Part shown: positions 34,379 to 41,500 of the stretch, piece by piece
Numbering within the stretch: position 1 is the stretch's first letter
Layout: every line of letters starts with the position of its first letter
Translations under genes and position numbers: made by a program
NCBI RefSeq assembly: GCF_001898175.1
Contig: NZ_MKTH01000014.1
Span: 62,850 to 126,849, forward strand
Source: Cellulomonas sp. 73-92
GTDB lineage: Bacteria; Actinomycetota; Actinomycetes; Actinomycetales; Cellulomonadaceae
Reading direction: 5' to 3'
Length of the DNA stretch: 64,000 bases
The notes under the pieces: generated by a model
Told to the model about the DNA's origin: nothing
The model's database searches: none
Seen by the model: only the letters and a program-made list of their open reading frames with translations

Positions 34379-34448
34379 CGCCGACGAACGATGCGCTCGA
34401 AGCGGGTGGAGCGCGCCGACGAACGATGCGCTCGAACCGGGCGGGGCG
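34379..34448. repeat. 35-bp direct repeat, two tandem copies, upstream of der
   Basis: CGCCGACGAACGATGCGCTC at 34379 recurs at 34414, giving a 35-bp period; the first 23 bases of each copy are identical and the rest nearly so. The second copy ends about 10 bp upstream of the der -10 element, so a factor binding the repeats would sit next to the promoter. No family is recognised. Confidence 0.75.
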
Positions 34449-34458
34449 CGTGGTCGGG

Positions 34459-34464
34459 GACAAT
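34459..34464 (+). promoter_or_regulatory. -10 element of der
   Basis: GACAAT at 34459-34464 ends 6 nt before the GTG start of der, with no ribosome site between. Leaderless start. Confidence 0.5.
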
Positions 34465-34470
34465 GGGTGC

Positions 34471-36072
34471 GTGAGTTCCAGCGAGTTCCCCGGTTCCGCC
34501 GCGCCCGACGAGGCCGCCGCGCCGTCCGACGACGTCCTGACGCCGTTCGCCGAGGCGGTCGACGAGGGCGCGCCTGAGGTCGACGACGACGAGGCGTTCG
34601 ACGTGGCCCCGGTCGAGGTCGACGACGAGACGGCCGCGTCCGACGAGGCGCGCGAGCGCGCCCTGCGCGCCGGCCTGGCCGAGTACGATCTCGACGAGGA
34701 CGACCTGCTGCTGCTCGACGGCGCGGGCGAGCAGGGCGAGGCCGGCGCCGCCGGCCGCGCGCTGCCGGTGCTGGCGGTCGTCGGACGCCCGAACGTCGGC
34801 AAGTCGACCCTGGTCAACCGGATCATCGGCCGCCGCGAGGCGGTGGTCCTCGACACCCCGGGCGTGACGCGCGACCGCGTGCGGTACACGGCCGAGTGGG
34901 CGGGGCGCGACTTCGTCGTCGTCGACACCGGCGGCTGGGAGGTCGACGTCGCCGGGATCGACGCCCGGGTCGCCGAGCAGGCGGAGGTGGCGATCGCCCA
35001 GGCGGACGCCGTCGTCCTCGTGGTCGACGCGACCGTCGGGACCACCGACACCGACGAGCAGGTGGTGCGGCTGCTGCGCCGCTCCGGCAAGCCCGTCGTG
35101 CTCGCCGCCAACAAGGTCGACGGCCCGTCGGCCGAGTCGGAGGCGGCGGCGCTGTGGTCGCTCGGGCTGGGCCAGCCGTGGGGCATCTCCGCCCTGCACG
35201 GCCGCGGCACCGGAGACCTGCTCGACGCGATCCTCGAGGCGCTGCCCGAGGAGTCGGCCCACGGCGCGGCGATGCCGGACGGCCCGCGGCGCGTGGCGCT
35301 CGTCGGACGCCCGAACGTCGGCAAGTCGTCGCTGCTCAACCAGCTGGCGGGGTCGGAGCGGGTGGTCGTCGACGAGGTCGCCGGCACCACGCGGGACCCC
35401 GTCGACGAGCTCGTCGAGCTGCGCGGCACGCCCTACGTGTTCGTGGACACCGCGGGGATCCGCCGGCGGGTGCACCAGACCACCGGCGCCGACTTCTACG
35501 CGTCCCTGCGCACGCAGGCGGCGATCGAGAAGGCCGAGGTCGCCGTCGTGCTCGTGGACGCGTCCGACGAGCTCACCGAGCAGGACACCCGCGTGATCCA
35601 GCAGGTGGTCGACGCCGGGCGCGCGCTCGTCATCGCCTACAACAAGTGGGACCTGATGGACGACGAGCGGCGCCACTACCTCGAGCGGGAGATCGAGCAG
35701 GACCTCGTGCAGGTGCAGTGGGCGCCGCGGGTCAACCTCTCCGCCCGCACGGGCCGCCACACGGACAAGCTCGTCCCGGCCCTGGAGACGGCGCTGACCT
35801 CCTGGGACACGCGCATCCCCACCGGCCGGCTGAACGCGTTCCTCGGCGAGCTCGTGGCGGCGCACCCGCACCCGCTGCGCGGCGGCAAGCAGCCGCGGAT
35901 CCTCTTCGCCACGCAGGCGTCGACGCGCCCGCCGCGGTTCGTCGTGTTCGCCACCGGGTTCCTCGACCCCGGCTATCGGCGCTACATCGAGCGCCGGCTG
36001 CGCGAGACCTTCGGGTTCGAGGGGTCCCCGATCGTGGTGTCCGTGCGGGTGCGCGAGAAGCGGAAGCGCTGA
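34471..36072 (+). CDS. der: ribosome biogenesis GTPase Der
   Basis: 533-residue tandem GTPase needed for 50S subunit maturation. Two G domains follow each other ([10 protein letters not shown] near residue 106 and [10 protein letters not shown] near 279, with DTGGWE, NKVD and DTAGIR, NKWD), and a KH-like C-terminal domain ends in basic REKRKR. About 95 residues before the first G domain are acidic (multiple DD/DE runs), a lineage-typical but poorly conserved extension. GTG 34471 lies right after a -10-like element; translation upstream would cross the repeats. Confidence 0.96.
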   Translation: MSSSEFPGSAAPDEAAAPSDDVLTPFAEAVDEGAPEVDDDEAFDVAPVEVDDETAASDEARERALRAGLAEYDLDEDDLLLLDGAGEQGEAGAAGRALPVLAVVGRPNVGKSTLVNRIIGRREAVVLDTPGVTRDRVRYTAEWAGRDFVVVDTGGWEVDVAGIDARVAEQAEVAIAQADAVVLVVDATVGTTDTDEQVVRLLRRSGKPVVLAANKVDGPSAESEAAALWSLGLGQPWGISALHGRGTGDLLDAILEALPEESAHGAAMPDGPRRVALVGRPNVGKSSLLNQLAGSERVVVDEVAGTTRDPVDELVELRGTPYVFVDTAGIRRRVHQTTGADFYASLRTQAAIEKAEVAVVLVDASDELTEQDTRVIQQVVDAGRALVIAYNKWDLMDDERRHYLEREIEQDLVQVQWAPRVNLSARTGRHTDKLVPALETALTSWDTRIPTGRLNAFLGELVAAHPHPLRGGKQPRILFATQASTRPPRFVVFATGFLDPGYRRYIERRLRETFGFEGSPIVVSVRVREKRKR

Positions 36073-36076
36073 GGGG

Positions 36077-37294
36077 TCAGCCGGCCCGGATCGCGCCCTT
36101 GAGCACGGACGGGTCGGGCAGCGACCCGGGCTCGTGGTACCACGCCAGCAGCGCGCGGGCCGCGTCGGTGGAGTCCCACACGTTCCAGAGCAGCACGCCG
36201 ACGAGCGCCTCGCCTTCGGCGTAGTAGACGACGCCCGTCTCGTCGGGCGACGCCCAGTCCTCGAGCACCGTCAGGCCGGCGTCGAGGCGGCCCACCGCCT
36301 CGTAGCCCAGCTCGAAGATGTCCGAGTAGAAGAACGGCGTGTGGTCGTAGGGCTCGAGGGGTCGGCCGGTGAGCAGGGCGGCCATGTTGAACCCCGCGGC
36401 GCGGCCCGAGACGGTCGCCTGGTCGACGTGCTCGACGCGGCGCCGCCCGAGGATGGCGTCGGGATAGCTCGCCACGTCGCCCGCGGCGAACACGGCGGGG
36501 TCGACGGTGCGCAGGAAGCGGTCGACGACGACGCCGTTGTCGGCCGCCAGCCCGCAGGACAGCGCCAGCTCGACGTTCGGCTCGATCCCCAGGCCCAGGA
36601 CGACGCCGTCCGCGGCGAGGGACACGGGCGTCTCGCCGATCTGGGCGTGCACGGTCACGGTGCCGACGGAGGAGCGCTCCAGCCACCGGGCGAGCGTCCC
36701 GGTGCGGACGTCGACCCCGTGCTCGTCGAACGTCCGGCGGATGCGTGCGCTCAGGCCGCGCGGGTACTGCCGGGCGCCGACCTCGGCGTCGGGCGTGAGG
36801 AACGTGACCTTGGCGCCGGCCATCGCCAGGCCGGCGGCGAGCTCGGTGCCGATGAACCCGCCGCCGACGACCACGACGTGGCCCCCGGCGAGGGCGCGGG
36901 CGCGGTGGTAGTCGCCGATGGTCCGGTAGTAGACGACCTGCGTCGAGGGGCCGAGGTTCAGCTCGCGCGGGCGCCCGCCGGTGGCCAGCAGGAGGGCGCG
37001 GTAGCCGTAGAGGTCGTCGTCCGCCGTGACCGTGCGGGCGGCGCGGTCGATGGCGGTCACGCGCGTGGACAGGTGGAGCTGGGCGTCGGTGGCGCCCGCC
37101 GTGCCCAGGAACGGCTCGTGGGTGGAGGGGTCGCGCCAGAGGTCCTTGGACAGGGGAGGCCGCTCGTAGGGCGGGTCGGCCTCCTCGCCGAGGATCGCGA
37201 TGCTGCCGTCCGGGTCGACCACCCGGATCCCTCGTGCTGCGGCGTCCGCCGCCATGCCGCCGCCGACGATGACGTAGTCGTAGTCGAAGCGCAT
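36077..37294 (-). CDS. FAD-dependent ferredoxin/rubredoxin reductase-like oxidoreductase
   Basis: 405-residue flavoprotein of the class with BphA4-like ferredoxin reductases. The FAD-binding YVIVGGGMAADAAARGI is at the N-terminus, PPYERPPLSKDLW near residue 42, the NAD-binding GGHVVVVGGGFIGTELAAGL near 140, and the second FAD motif VFAAGDVASYPD near 270. It would pass electrons from NAD(P)H to a ferredoxin or similar carrier; none is encoded next to it. Its stop lies 4 nt from the der stop in convergent orientation. It is divergent from a Crp/Fnr regulator, whose control it may share. Confidence 0.87.
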   Translation of the reverse strand: MRFDYDYVIVGGGMAADAAARGIRVVDPDGSIAILGEEADPPYERPPLSKDLWRDPSTHEPFLGTAGATDAQLHLSTRVTAIDRAARTVTADDDLYGYRALLLATGGRPRELNLGPSTQVVYYRTIGDYHRARALAGGHVVVVGGGFIGTELAAGLAMAGAKVTFLTPDAEVGARQYPRGLSARIRRTFDEHGVDVRTGTLARWLERSSVGTVTVHAQIGETPVSLAADGVVLGLGIEPNVELALSCGLAADNGVVVDRFLRTVDPAVFAAGDVASYPDAILGRRRVEHVDQATVSGRAAGFNMAALLTGRPLEPYDHTPFFYSDIFELGYEAVGRLDAGLTVLEDWASPDETGVVYYAEGEALVGVLLWNVWDSTDAARALLAWYHEPGSLPDPSVLKGAIRAG

Positions 37295-37314
37295 GCGCCC
37301 ACCGTACGGGTGTG

Positions 37315-37332
37315 GACGCGCGACGGCGCGTC
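37315..37332. promoter_or_regulatory. palindrome between the FAD oxidoreductase and crp/fnr genes
   Basis: GACGCGC (37315-37321), spacer GACG and GCGCGTC (37326-37332) form a perfect inverted repeat in the 55-bp divergent intergenic space. It could be an operator acting on both genes. It differs from the TTGAC-type box after the regulator gene. Confidence 0.4.
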
Positions 37333-37349
37333 GGTGACACGATGCCCCC

Positions 37350-38048
37350 ATGCGCGCGTTGCCCCTGGCGGAGCCGGAGCCGTGCGTGCGCCTGGTGCCG
37401 GTCTTCGCCGGCCTGACGGCCGCGCAGCAGGCGGAGGTGGGACGCTTCGCGCGTCCGGTCACCGTGCGCGCGGGGGACGCCGTCGCGCGCGCCGGCGAGC
37501 GGTCCTCCCGGCTGTTCGTGCTCCACAGCGGGAGCGTCAAGGTGCGCCGCCTGTCGGCCGCCGGCCACGAGACGATCCTGCGCGTGCTGACTCCCGGGGA
37601 GGTCGTCGGCGAGGAGGCCTTCCTCACCGGCGACACGCCGGAGGCGGACACCGTCGCGCTGGCGGACTCGCGGCTGTGCTCGTTCGACCACGCCGACCTG
37701 GCGGGGCTGCTCGGGCGGATGCCGGACATCGGGGTGGGGATGCTGCGCGCGCTGGCCGTCAAGCTCACCTCGGCCGAGCGGATGGTGACCGCGCTGACCT
37801 CGTCGGACGTCGGGGCCCGCGTCGCGGCGTACCTGCTGGACGCTCCGGTCACCGTCAGCGGCGGCGGCCCCCCGGTGGTCCACCTGCCGATCCCCAAGAA
37901 CCAGGTCGCTGCGCACCTGGGCACGACGCCGGAGACCCTGAGCCGCCGGCTGGCCGCGCTCGAGCGGGACGGGCTGATCGAGGTCCGTCCCGGGCGTGAG
38001 GTCGCGATCCTCGACGCCGCGGGCCTCGGTCGCCGCGCGGAGGCTTGA
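37350..38048 (+). CDS. Crp/Fnr family transcriptional regulator
   Basis: 232-residue regulator with an N-terminal cyclic-nucleotide-binding-like beta barrel (residues about 15-130, FVLHSGSVKVRRLSA, GEVVGEEAFLTGD), a dimer helix and a C-terminal winged helix. The recognition helix TTPETLSRRLAALERDGL carries the Glu-x-x-Ser-Arg pattern by which FNR reads TTGA half sites. Only one N-terminal Cys (residue 12) is present, so a 4Fe-4S cluster of the FNR type is unlikely. A TTGAC-N4-GTCAA box overlaps its own stop codon and precedes the DUF6448-like gene, its probable target. ATG 37350 lies 6 nt after a weak CACGAT -10. Confidence 0.9.
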   Translation: MRALPLAEPEPCVRLVPVFAGLTAAQQAEVGRFARPVTVRAGDAVARAGERSSRLFVLHSGSVKVRRLSAAGHETILRVLTPGEVVGEEAFLTGDTPEADTVALADSRLCSFDHADLAGLLGRMPDIGVGMLRALAVKLTSAERMVTALTSSDVGARVAAYLLDAPVTVSGGGPPVVHLPIPKNQVAAHLGTTPETLSRRLAALERDGLIEVRPGREVAILDAAGLGRRAEA

Positions 38049-38086
38049 CCCAGGTCAAGGCGCACCGGTCCCGCGCTTCGTACGGT
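38045..38086 (+). promoter_or_regulatory. FNR-type box and class II promoter of the DUF6448/S26 operon
   Basis: TTGACCCAGGTCAA at 38045-38058 is a perfect palindrome of the Crp/Fnr kind (TTGAC-N4-GTCAA). A -10-like TACGGT lies at 38081-38086. With a start about 7 nt after it (near 38093) the box is centred at about -41.5, the canonical class II activator position. The box overlaps the stop codon of the Crp/Fnr gene, whose recognition helix has the matching Glu/Ser/Arg. Regulation is inferred. Confidence 0.7.
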
Positions 38087-38116
38087 GCCCACGTACCGAC
38101 GACGAAGGGGACGGAC

Positions 38117-38737
38117 ATGAGGATCACCGGACGGCTGCAGGCCCTGGCCAGGCTCGTGGTGCAGCCCGCGAGCGCGCACTGCGACACCGAGGACGGACCG
38201 GTCGTCACGGCCGGCCGGCGGGCGCTGCTGACGGGCAACGTCAACCACGCGCTGGCCTGGGTCCCCGAGGCCGACGAGGCCGAGGTGCGCCAGGCGTTCG
38301 CCGCGGCGAGCACGACGAGCGGGGACGAGCCGGCCGCCGTCGAGCGGCGGTTCCTCGAGACGCTCGTGCGGCTGCACCGCGCGGGCGAGGGCGCGGGGTT
38401 CGCGGGCATCATGCCCAGCGGGACGCCGTGGCCGCCGGCCGTCACCGCGGCGGACCGCGCGCTCGCCGAGGGCGTGCTCGCGCCGCTCGAGCCACTGGTC
38501 GAGGCGACCGCGTGGCCGGACGTGCAGCGGCGCTTCGCCGCGGCTCGGGCGCTGCGGGACCACGACGTGGACGACGTCGCCACCGGGCGCCGGTTCGTCG
38601 CCGCCTACGTGGGCTACGTGCACCAGGCGCTGCACCACGCCGTGCGCCACGCAGCGCCGGACGCCCTGCACCACACGGTGCAGGTGACGGAGCACGCGGT
38701 GCCGGCCGGGGTGCCGACCCCGCGTCGAGGTGAGTGA
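38117..38737 (+). CDS. DUF6448-like protein with Ni-SOD-like HCD site
   Basis: 206-residue protein of unknown function that I match from memory to DUF6448 by its conserved HCD-x3-GPV, TGNVNHALAWVPEADEAEVRQAF and ETLVRLHRAGEG segments. After a 20-residue basic/hydrophobic leader ending in PASA comes His21-Cys22-Asp23, the same order as the mature N-terminus of nickel superoxide dismutase (HCDLPC). The second Ni-binding Cys of Ni-SOD is missing (TEDGPV follows), so it is not a Ni-SOD. The C-terminus is His-rich (HQALHHAVRHAAPDALHH). ATG 38117 follows GGGGACGG. The next gene is an S26 peptidase of the Ni-SOD maturation type, suggesting cleavage before His21. Confidence 0.8.
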   Translation: MRITGRLQALARLVVQPASAHCDTEDGPVVTAGRRALLTGNVNHALAWVPEADEAEVRQAFAAASTTSGDEPAAVERRFLETLVRLHRAGEGAGFAGIMPSGTPWPPAVTAADRALAEGVLAPLEPLVEATAWPDVQRRFAAARALRDHDVDDVATGRRFVAAYVGYVHQALHHAVRHAAPDALHHTVQVTEHAVPAGVPTPRRGE

Positions 38738-39156
38738 TGCCGCGTTGGTGGCTCACCCGGGTGCGGGGTGGCTCGATGGCGCCGGCCCTGCGTGACGGGC
38801 AGCTCGCCCTGACGAGGTCGCTGCGACCTGGCTCCGTGGTGCGGCGCGGCGACCTGGTGGTCGCGGAGGCCGGGCGGCGGGTGGTGAAGCGTGTCGTCGG
38901 GCTCCCCGGCGAACGGGTGACGTTCCGGGGCGGAGGCGTCCTGATCGACGGGATCGGCCTCGCCGAGCCGTACGCCACGGCGTCCTTCTTCCGCGGCGAG
39001 CTTGCGGTGCCGCCGGGGCACTACCTGCTCCTCGGCGACCAGCGCGACGCCTCGGACGACGCGCGGACGTGGCCGCGGCCCTACGTCGCCCGTCAGCAGC
39101 TCGTCGGGCGGCTGGTGCGACTCCGCCGGGTCGCGGCACGGCGCGCGTGCCTCTGA
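38737..39156 (+). CDS. S26 family signal peptidase, nickel-type SOD maturation protease-like
   Basis: 139-residue serine protease with the Ser/Lys dyad of family S26: Ser13 in GGSMAPAL and Lys51 in VVKRVVGLPGERV, plus the late box GDQRDASDDAR. There is no membrane helix, as in the small cytosolic proteases (SodX) that trim the pro-peptide of nickel SOD. No Ni-SOD gene is in the window; the adjacent DUF6448-like protein with an ASA-HCD junction is the obvious substrate. ATG 38737 shares one base with the upstream stop (TGATG) and has GAGGTGAG before it; GTG 38734 is an alternative. Confidence 0.85.
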   Translation: MPRWWLTRVRGGSMAPALRDGQLALTRSLRPGSVVRRGDLVVAEAGRRVVKRVVGLPGERVTFRGGGVLIDGIGLAEPYATASFFRGELAVPPGHYLLLGDQRDASDDARTWPRPYVARQQLVGRLVRLRRVAARRACL

Positions 39157-39292
39157 CGAACGGTGGTCCGATGCGTGCGTGAGGCGGACGGCCGCCCTGC
39201 CGCACGCCATGCGAGGGACCCGGTCCGGTGGTACGCAGGTGCCACGCGCGCCCGCATCGTCGACCCGCCGCAGGCAGGAATGAGGCACGAAC

Positions 39293-39676
39293 ATGAAGGG
39301 CTTCAAGGACTTCGTCATGCGGGGCAACCTCGTCGAGATCGCCGTCGCCTTCATCATCGGTGCCGCGTTCGGCGCGGTCGTCACGGGCTTCACCAAGGTC
39401 GTGATCGAGCTGCTCGCCAAGGCCGGCGGCGCACCCAACTTCGACCAGTGGCAGCCGGGCGGGCTGGTGTCCGTCGGGCCGTTCCTCACGGCGCTCGTCG
39501 CGTTCCTCATCCTCGCGTTCGTCGTCTACTTCTTCGTCGTCAAGCCCTACGAGGCCGCCAAGCGACGCTTCTCCCGCGGCGCGGAGCAGGACGCGGCGCC
39601 CGACGAGAACACCGTCCTGCTGCGCGAGATCCGCGACGCCCTGGTCCGGCGCGAGGAGCCTCGCCCGCTCGCCTGA
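39293..39676 (+). CDS. mscL: large-conductance mechanosensitive channel
   Basis: 127-residue homopentameric osmotic safety valve. The N-terminal amphipathic MKGFKDFVMRGNLVEIAVAFIIG leads into TM1 (residues about 12-38), a periplasmic loop, TM2 (about 62-85, FLTALVAFLILAFVVYFFVV) and a cytoplasmic acidic helix. It has its own GAGG ribosome site 7 nt before ATG. The 136-nt gap after the S26 gene suggests a separate transcript. Confidence 0.96.
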   Translation: MKGFKDFVMRGNLVEIAVAFIIGAAFGAVVTGFTKVVIELLAKAGGAPNFDQWQPGGLVSVGPFLTALVAFLILAFVVYFFVVKPYEAAKRRFSRGAEQDAAPDENTVLLREIRDALVRREEPRPLA

Positions 39677-39720
39677 CCAGGCCTTTCGCGGCCCCAGTGG
39701 CAGGGCCTCGAGGACCGACC

Positions 39721-39726
39721 TAGCGT
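39721..39726 (+). promoter_or_regulatory. -10 element of the ThDP enzyme operon
   Basis: TAGCGT at 39721-39726 ends 6 nt before the ATG, with no ribosome site, indicating a leaderless start for the four-gene cassette. Confidence 0.5.
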
Positions 39727-39732
39727 CGAACG

Positions 39733-41499
39733 ATGGCTGCTATCGCCTCGGAAGTCCTCGTCCAGCGCCTCGCGGAGTGGGGGGTCGACACCGTCTACGG
39801 GATCCCCGGTGACGGCATCAACGGGCTCATGGAGGGGCTGCGTCGGCATGCCGACAAGGCCCGGTTCGTGCTGGTGCACCACGAGGAGGCGGCCGCCTTC
39901 ATGGCGACCGCGTACGCCAAGGCGACGGGGCGGATCGGGGTCTGCCTGGCCACGTCCGGCCCCGGCGGCATCCACCTCCTCAACGGGCTCTATGACGCGA
40001 AGCTGGATCACCAGCCGGTGCTGGCGATCACGGGGATGCAGGAGACGAGCGTCCTCGGCACCGGCTACCAGCAGGAGGTGCAGCTCGACCGCCTCTACGA
40101 GGACGTCGCCGAGTACGACCTCATGGTGACCAACCCGGCACAGCTGCCCGGGGTGGTCGACATCGCGATCCGGACGGCGCTGGCGCGCCGCGGGGTGGCC
40201 CACCTGACGCTGCCGAACGACATCCAGGTGGCCGACGCGGACGCCGAGCCGTACCCAAGCGTCGCCCCGGCGCGGCCGCCGGCCACCTCGGCCGTGTACG
40301 TCGCCCCGCCCGGCCGTCCGCGCGACGACGACCTGGCCCGCGCCGCGGAGCTGCTGAGCGGCGCGAGCAAGCCGGCGATCCTCGCGGGGGCGGGCGCCCG
40401 GGGAGCGCGCGACGAGGTCCTGGCGCTCGCCGAGGCGCTGGGCGCACCGGTCGTCAAGACGCTGTCCGGCAAGGCCGTCGTCCCGGACGACTCGGAGTTC
40501 GCCGTCGGCGGCATCGGGCTGCTCGGCACCCGGCCCGGGGGCCAGCTCGCCGAGGAGTGCGACGCGCTCCTCATGGCGGGCACGAACTTCCCGTACACCA
40601 AGTTCCTGCCGAACCCGGGTCAGGCCCGCGTGGTCCAGGTCGACATCGACCCGAGCCGCGTCGGCACGCGGTTGCCCGCCGACGTGGCGCTCGTCGGCGA
40701 CGTCAAGGAGACCCTCGGGGCCCTGCTGCCGCTGATCACCCGCCGCACCGACCGGTCGCACCTGGAGTCCTACCAGAAGGCGATGGCGTCGTGGCGGGCG
40801 GACATGGACGCGCTGGAGAACCCCGAGCGCTCGCCGATCGCGCCGCAGTACGTCGTCGGCCTGCTCGACGAGCTCGCCTCCGACGACGCCGTCCTCACGT
40901 GCGACTCGGGCACGATCGCCACCTGGGCGGCGCGGCACTGGACCATCCGCGGCGGGCGCGAGTTCTTCCTCTCGGGGAACCTGGCGACGATGGCGCCCGG
41001 CCTGCCCTACGCGGTGGCGATCCAGGACGCCTTCCCGGGCCGTCAGGTCATCGCGTACGTGGGCGACGGTGGCTTCGCCATGCTCATGGCCGAGTTCCTG
41101 ACGGCGGCCCAGCACGGGCTGCCGATCACGGTGGTCGTCAACAACAACAACTCCCTGGGCCAGATCCTCTGGGAGCAGATGGTGCTGGGGTACCCGGAGC
41201 ACGGCGTGCGGTTCTCGGCGCCGGAGGGCGACTTCGCGGCGTGGGCGCGGGCCTGCGGCGGGTACGGCTCGAAGGTGACGCAGCCCGGCGACCTGCGGGC
41301 GGCGCTCACGGAGGCGTTGGCGTTCGACGGGCCGTCGCTGGTGGACGTCGCCGTCAACCCCGACGAGCCGCCCCTCCCTGGCAAGGTGAGCTACGAGCAG
41401 GCCACCCACTTCGCGCAGGCCTGGTTGCGCGGGCAGCCCCACAAGGTGGCCATCGCGACGACGCTGTTCAAGGACAAGATCTCGAAGCTGGGCGACTGA
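39733..41499 (+). CDS. thiamine pyrophosphate-requiring enzyme, pyruvate oxidase/dehydrogenase (quinone)-like
   Basis: 588-residue member of the acetolactate synthase/PoxB superfamily. The catalytic Glu is in VHHEEAAAFMATAYAKATG (near residue 54), the central FAD/ADP-type domain covers about 190-330, and the ThDP-binding motif GDGGFAML...NNNNSLG lies near 440-475. GIPGDGINGLMEGLRR and the C-terminal KVAIATTLFKDKISKLGD resemble PoxB-like pyruvate dehydrogenases (quinone). The likely reaction is oxidative decarboxylation of pyruvate or another 2-oxo acid. The next gene begins 1 nt after the stop, so it is in one operon with the D-2-hydroxyacid dehydrogenase. Confidence 0.85.
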   Translation: MAAIASEVLVQRLAEWGVDTVYGIPGDGINGLMEGLRRHADKARFVLVHHEEAAAFMATAYAKATGRIGVCLATSGPGGIHLLNGLYDAKLDHQPVLAITGMQETSVLGTGYQQEVQLDRLYEDVAEYDLMVTNPAQLPGVVDIAIRTALARRGVAHLTLPNDIQVADADAEPYPSVAPARPPATSAVYVAPPGRPRDDDLARAAELLSGASKPAILAGAGARGARDEVLALAEALGAPVVKTLSGKAVVPDDSEFAVGGIGLLGTRPGGQLAEECDALLMAGTNFPYTKFLPNPGQARVVQVDIDPSRVGTRLPADVALVGDVKETLGALLPLITRRTDRSHLESYQKAMASWRADMDALENPERSPIAPQYVVGLLDELASDDAVLTCDSGTIATWAARHWTIRGGREFFLSGNLATMAPGLPYAVAIQDAFPGRQVIAYVGDGGFAMLMAEFLTAAQHGLPITVVVNNNNSLGQILWEQMVLGYPEHGVRFSAPEGDFAAWARACGGYGSKVTQPGDLRAALTEALAFDGPSLVDVAVNPDEPPLPGKVSYEQATHFAQAWLRGQPHKVAIATTLFKDKISKLGD

Positions 41500-41500
41500 C

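Noticed and set aside
38117..38737. Annotation of the HCD protein as nickel superoxide dismutase
   Set aside because: The second Cys of the HCxxxC nickel hook is missing and the remaining sequence follows the DUF6448 pattern, not the Ni-SOD four-helix body.
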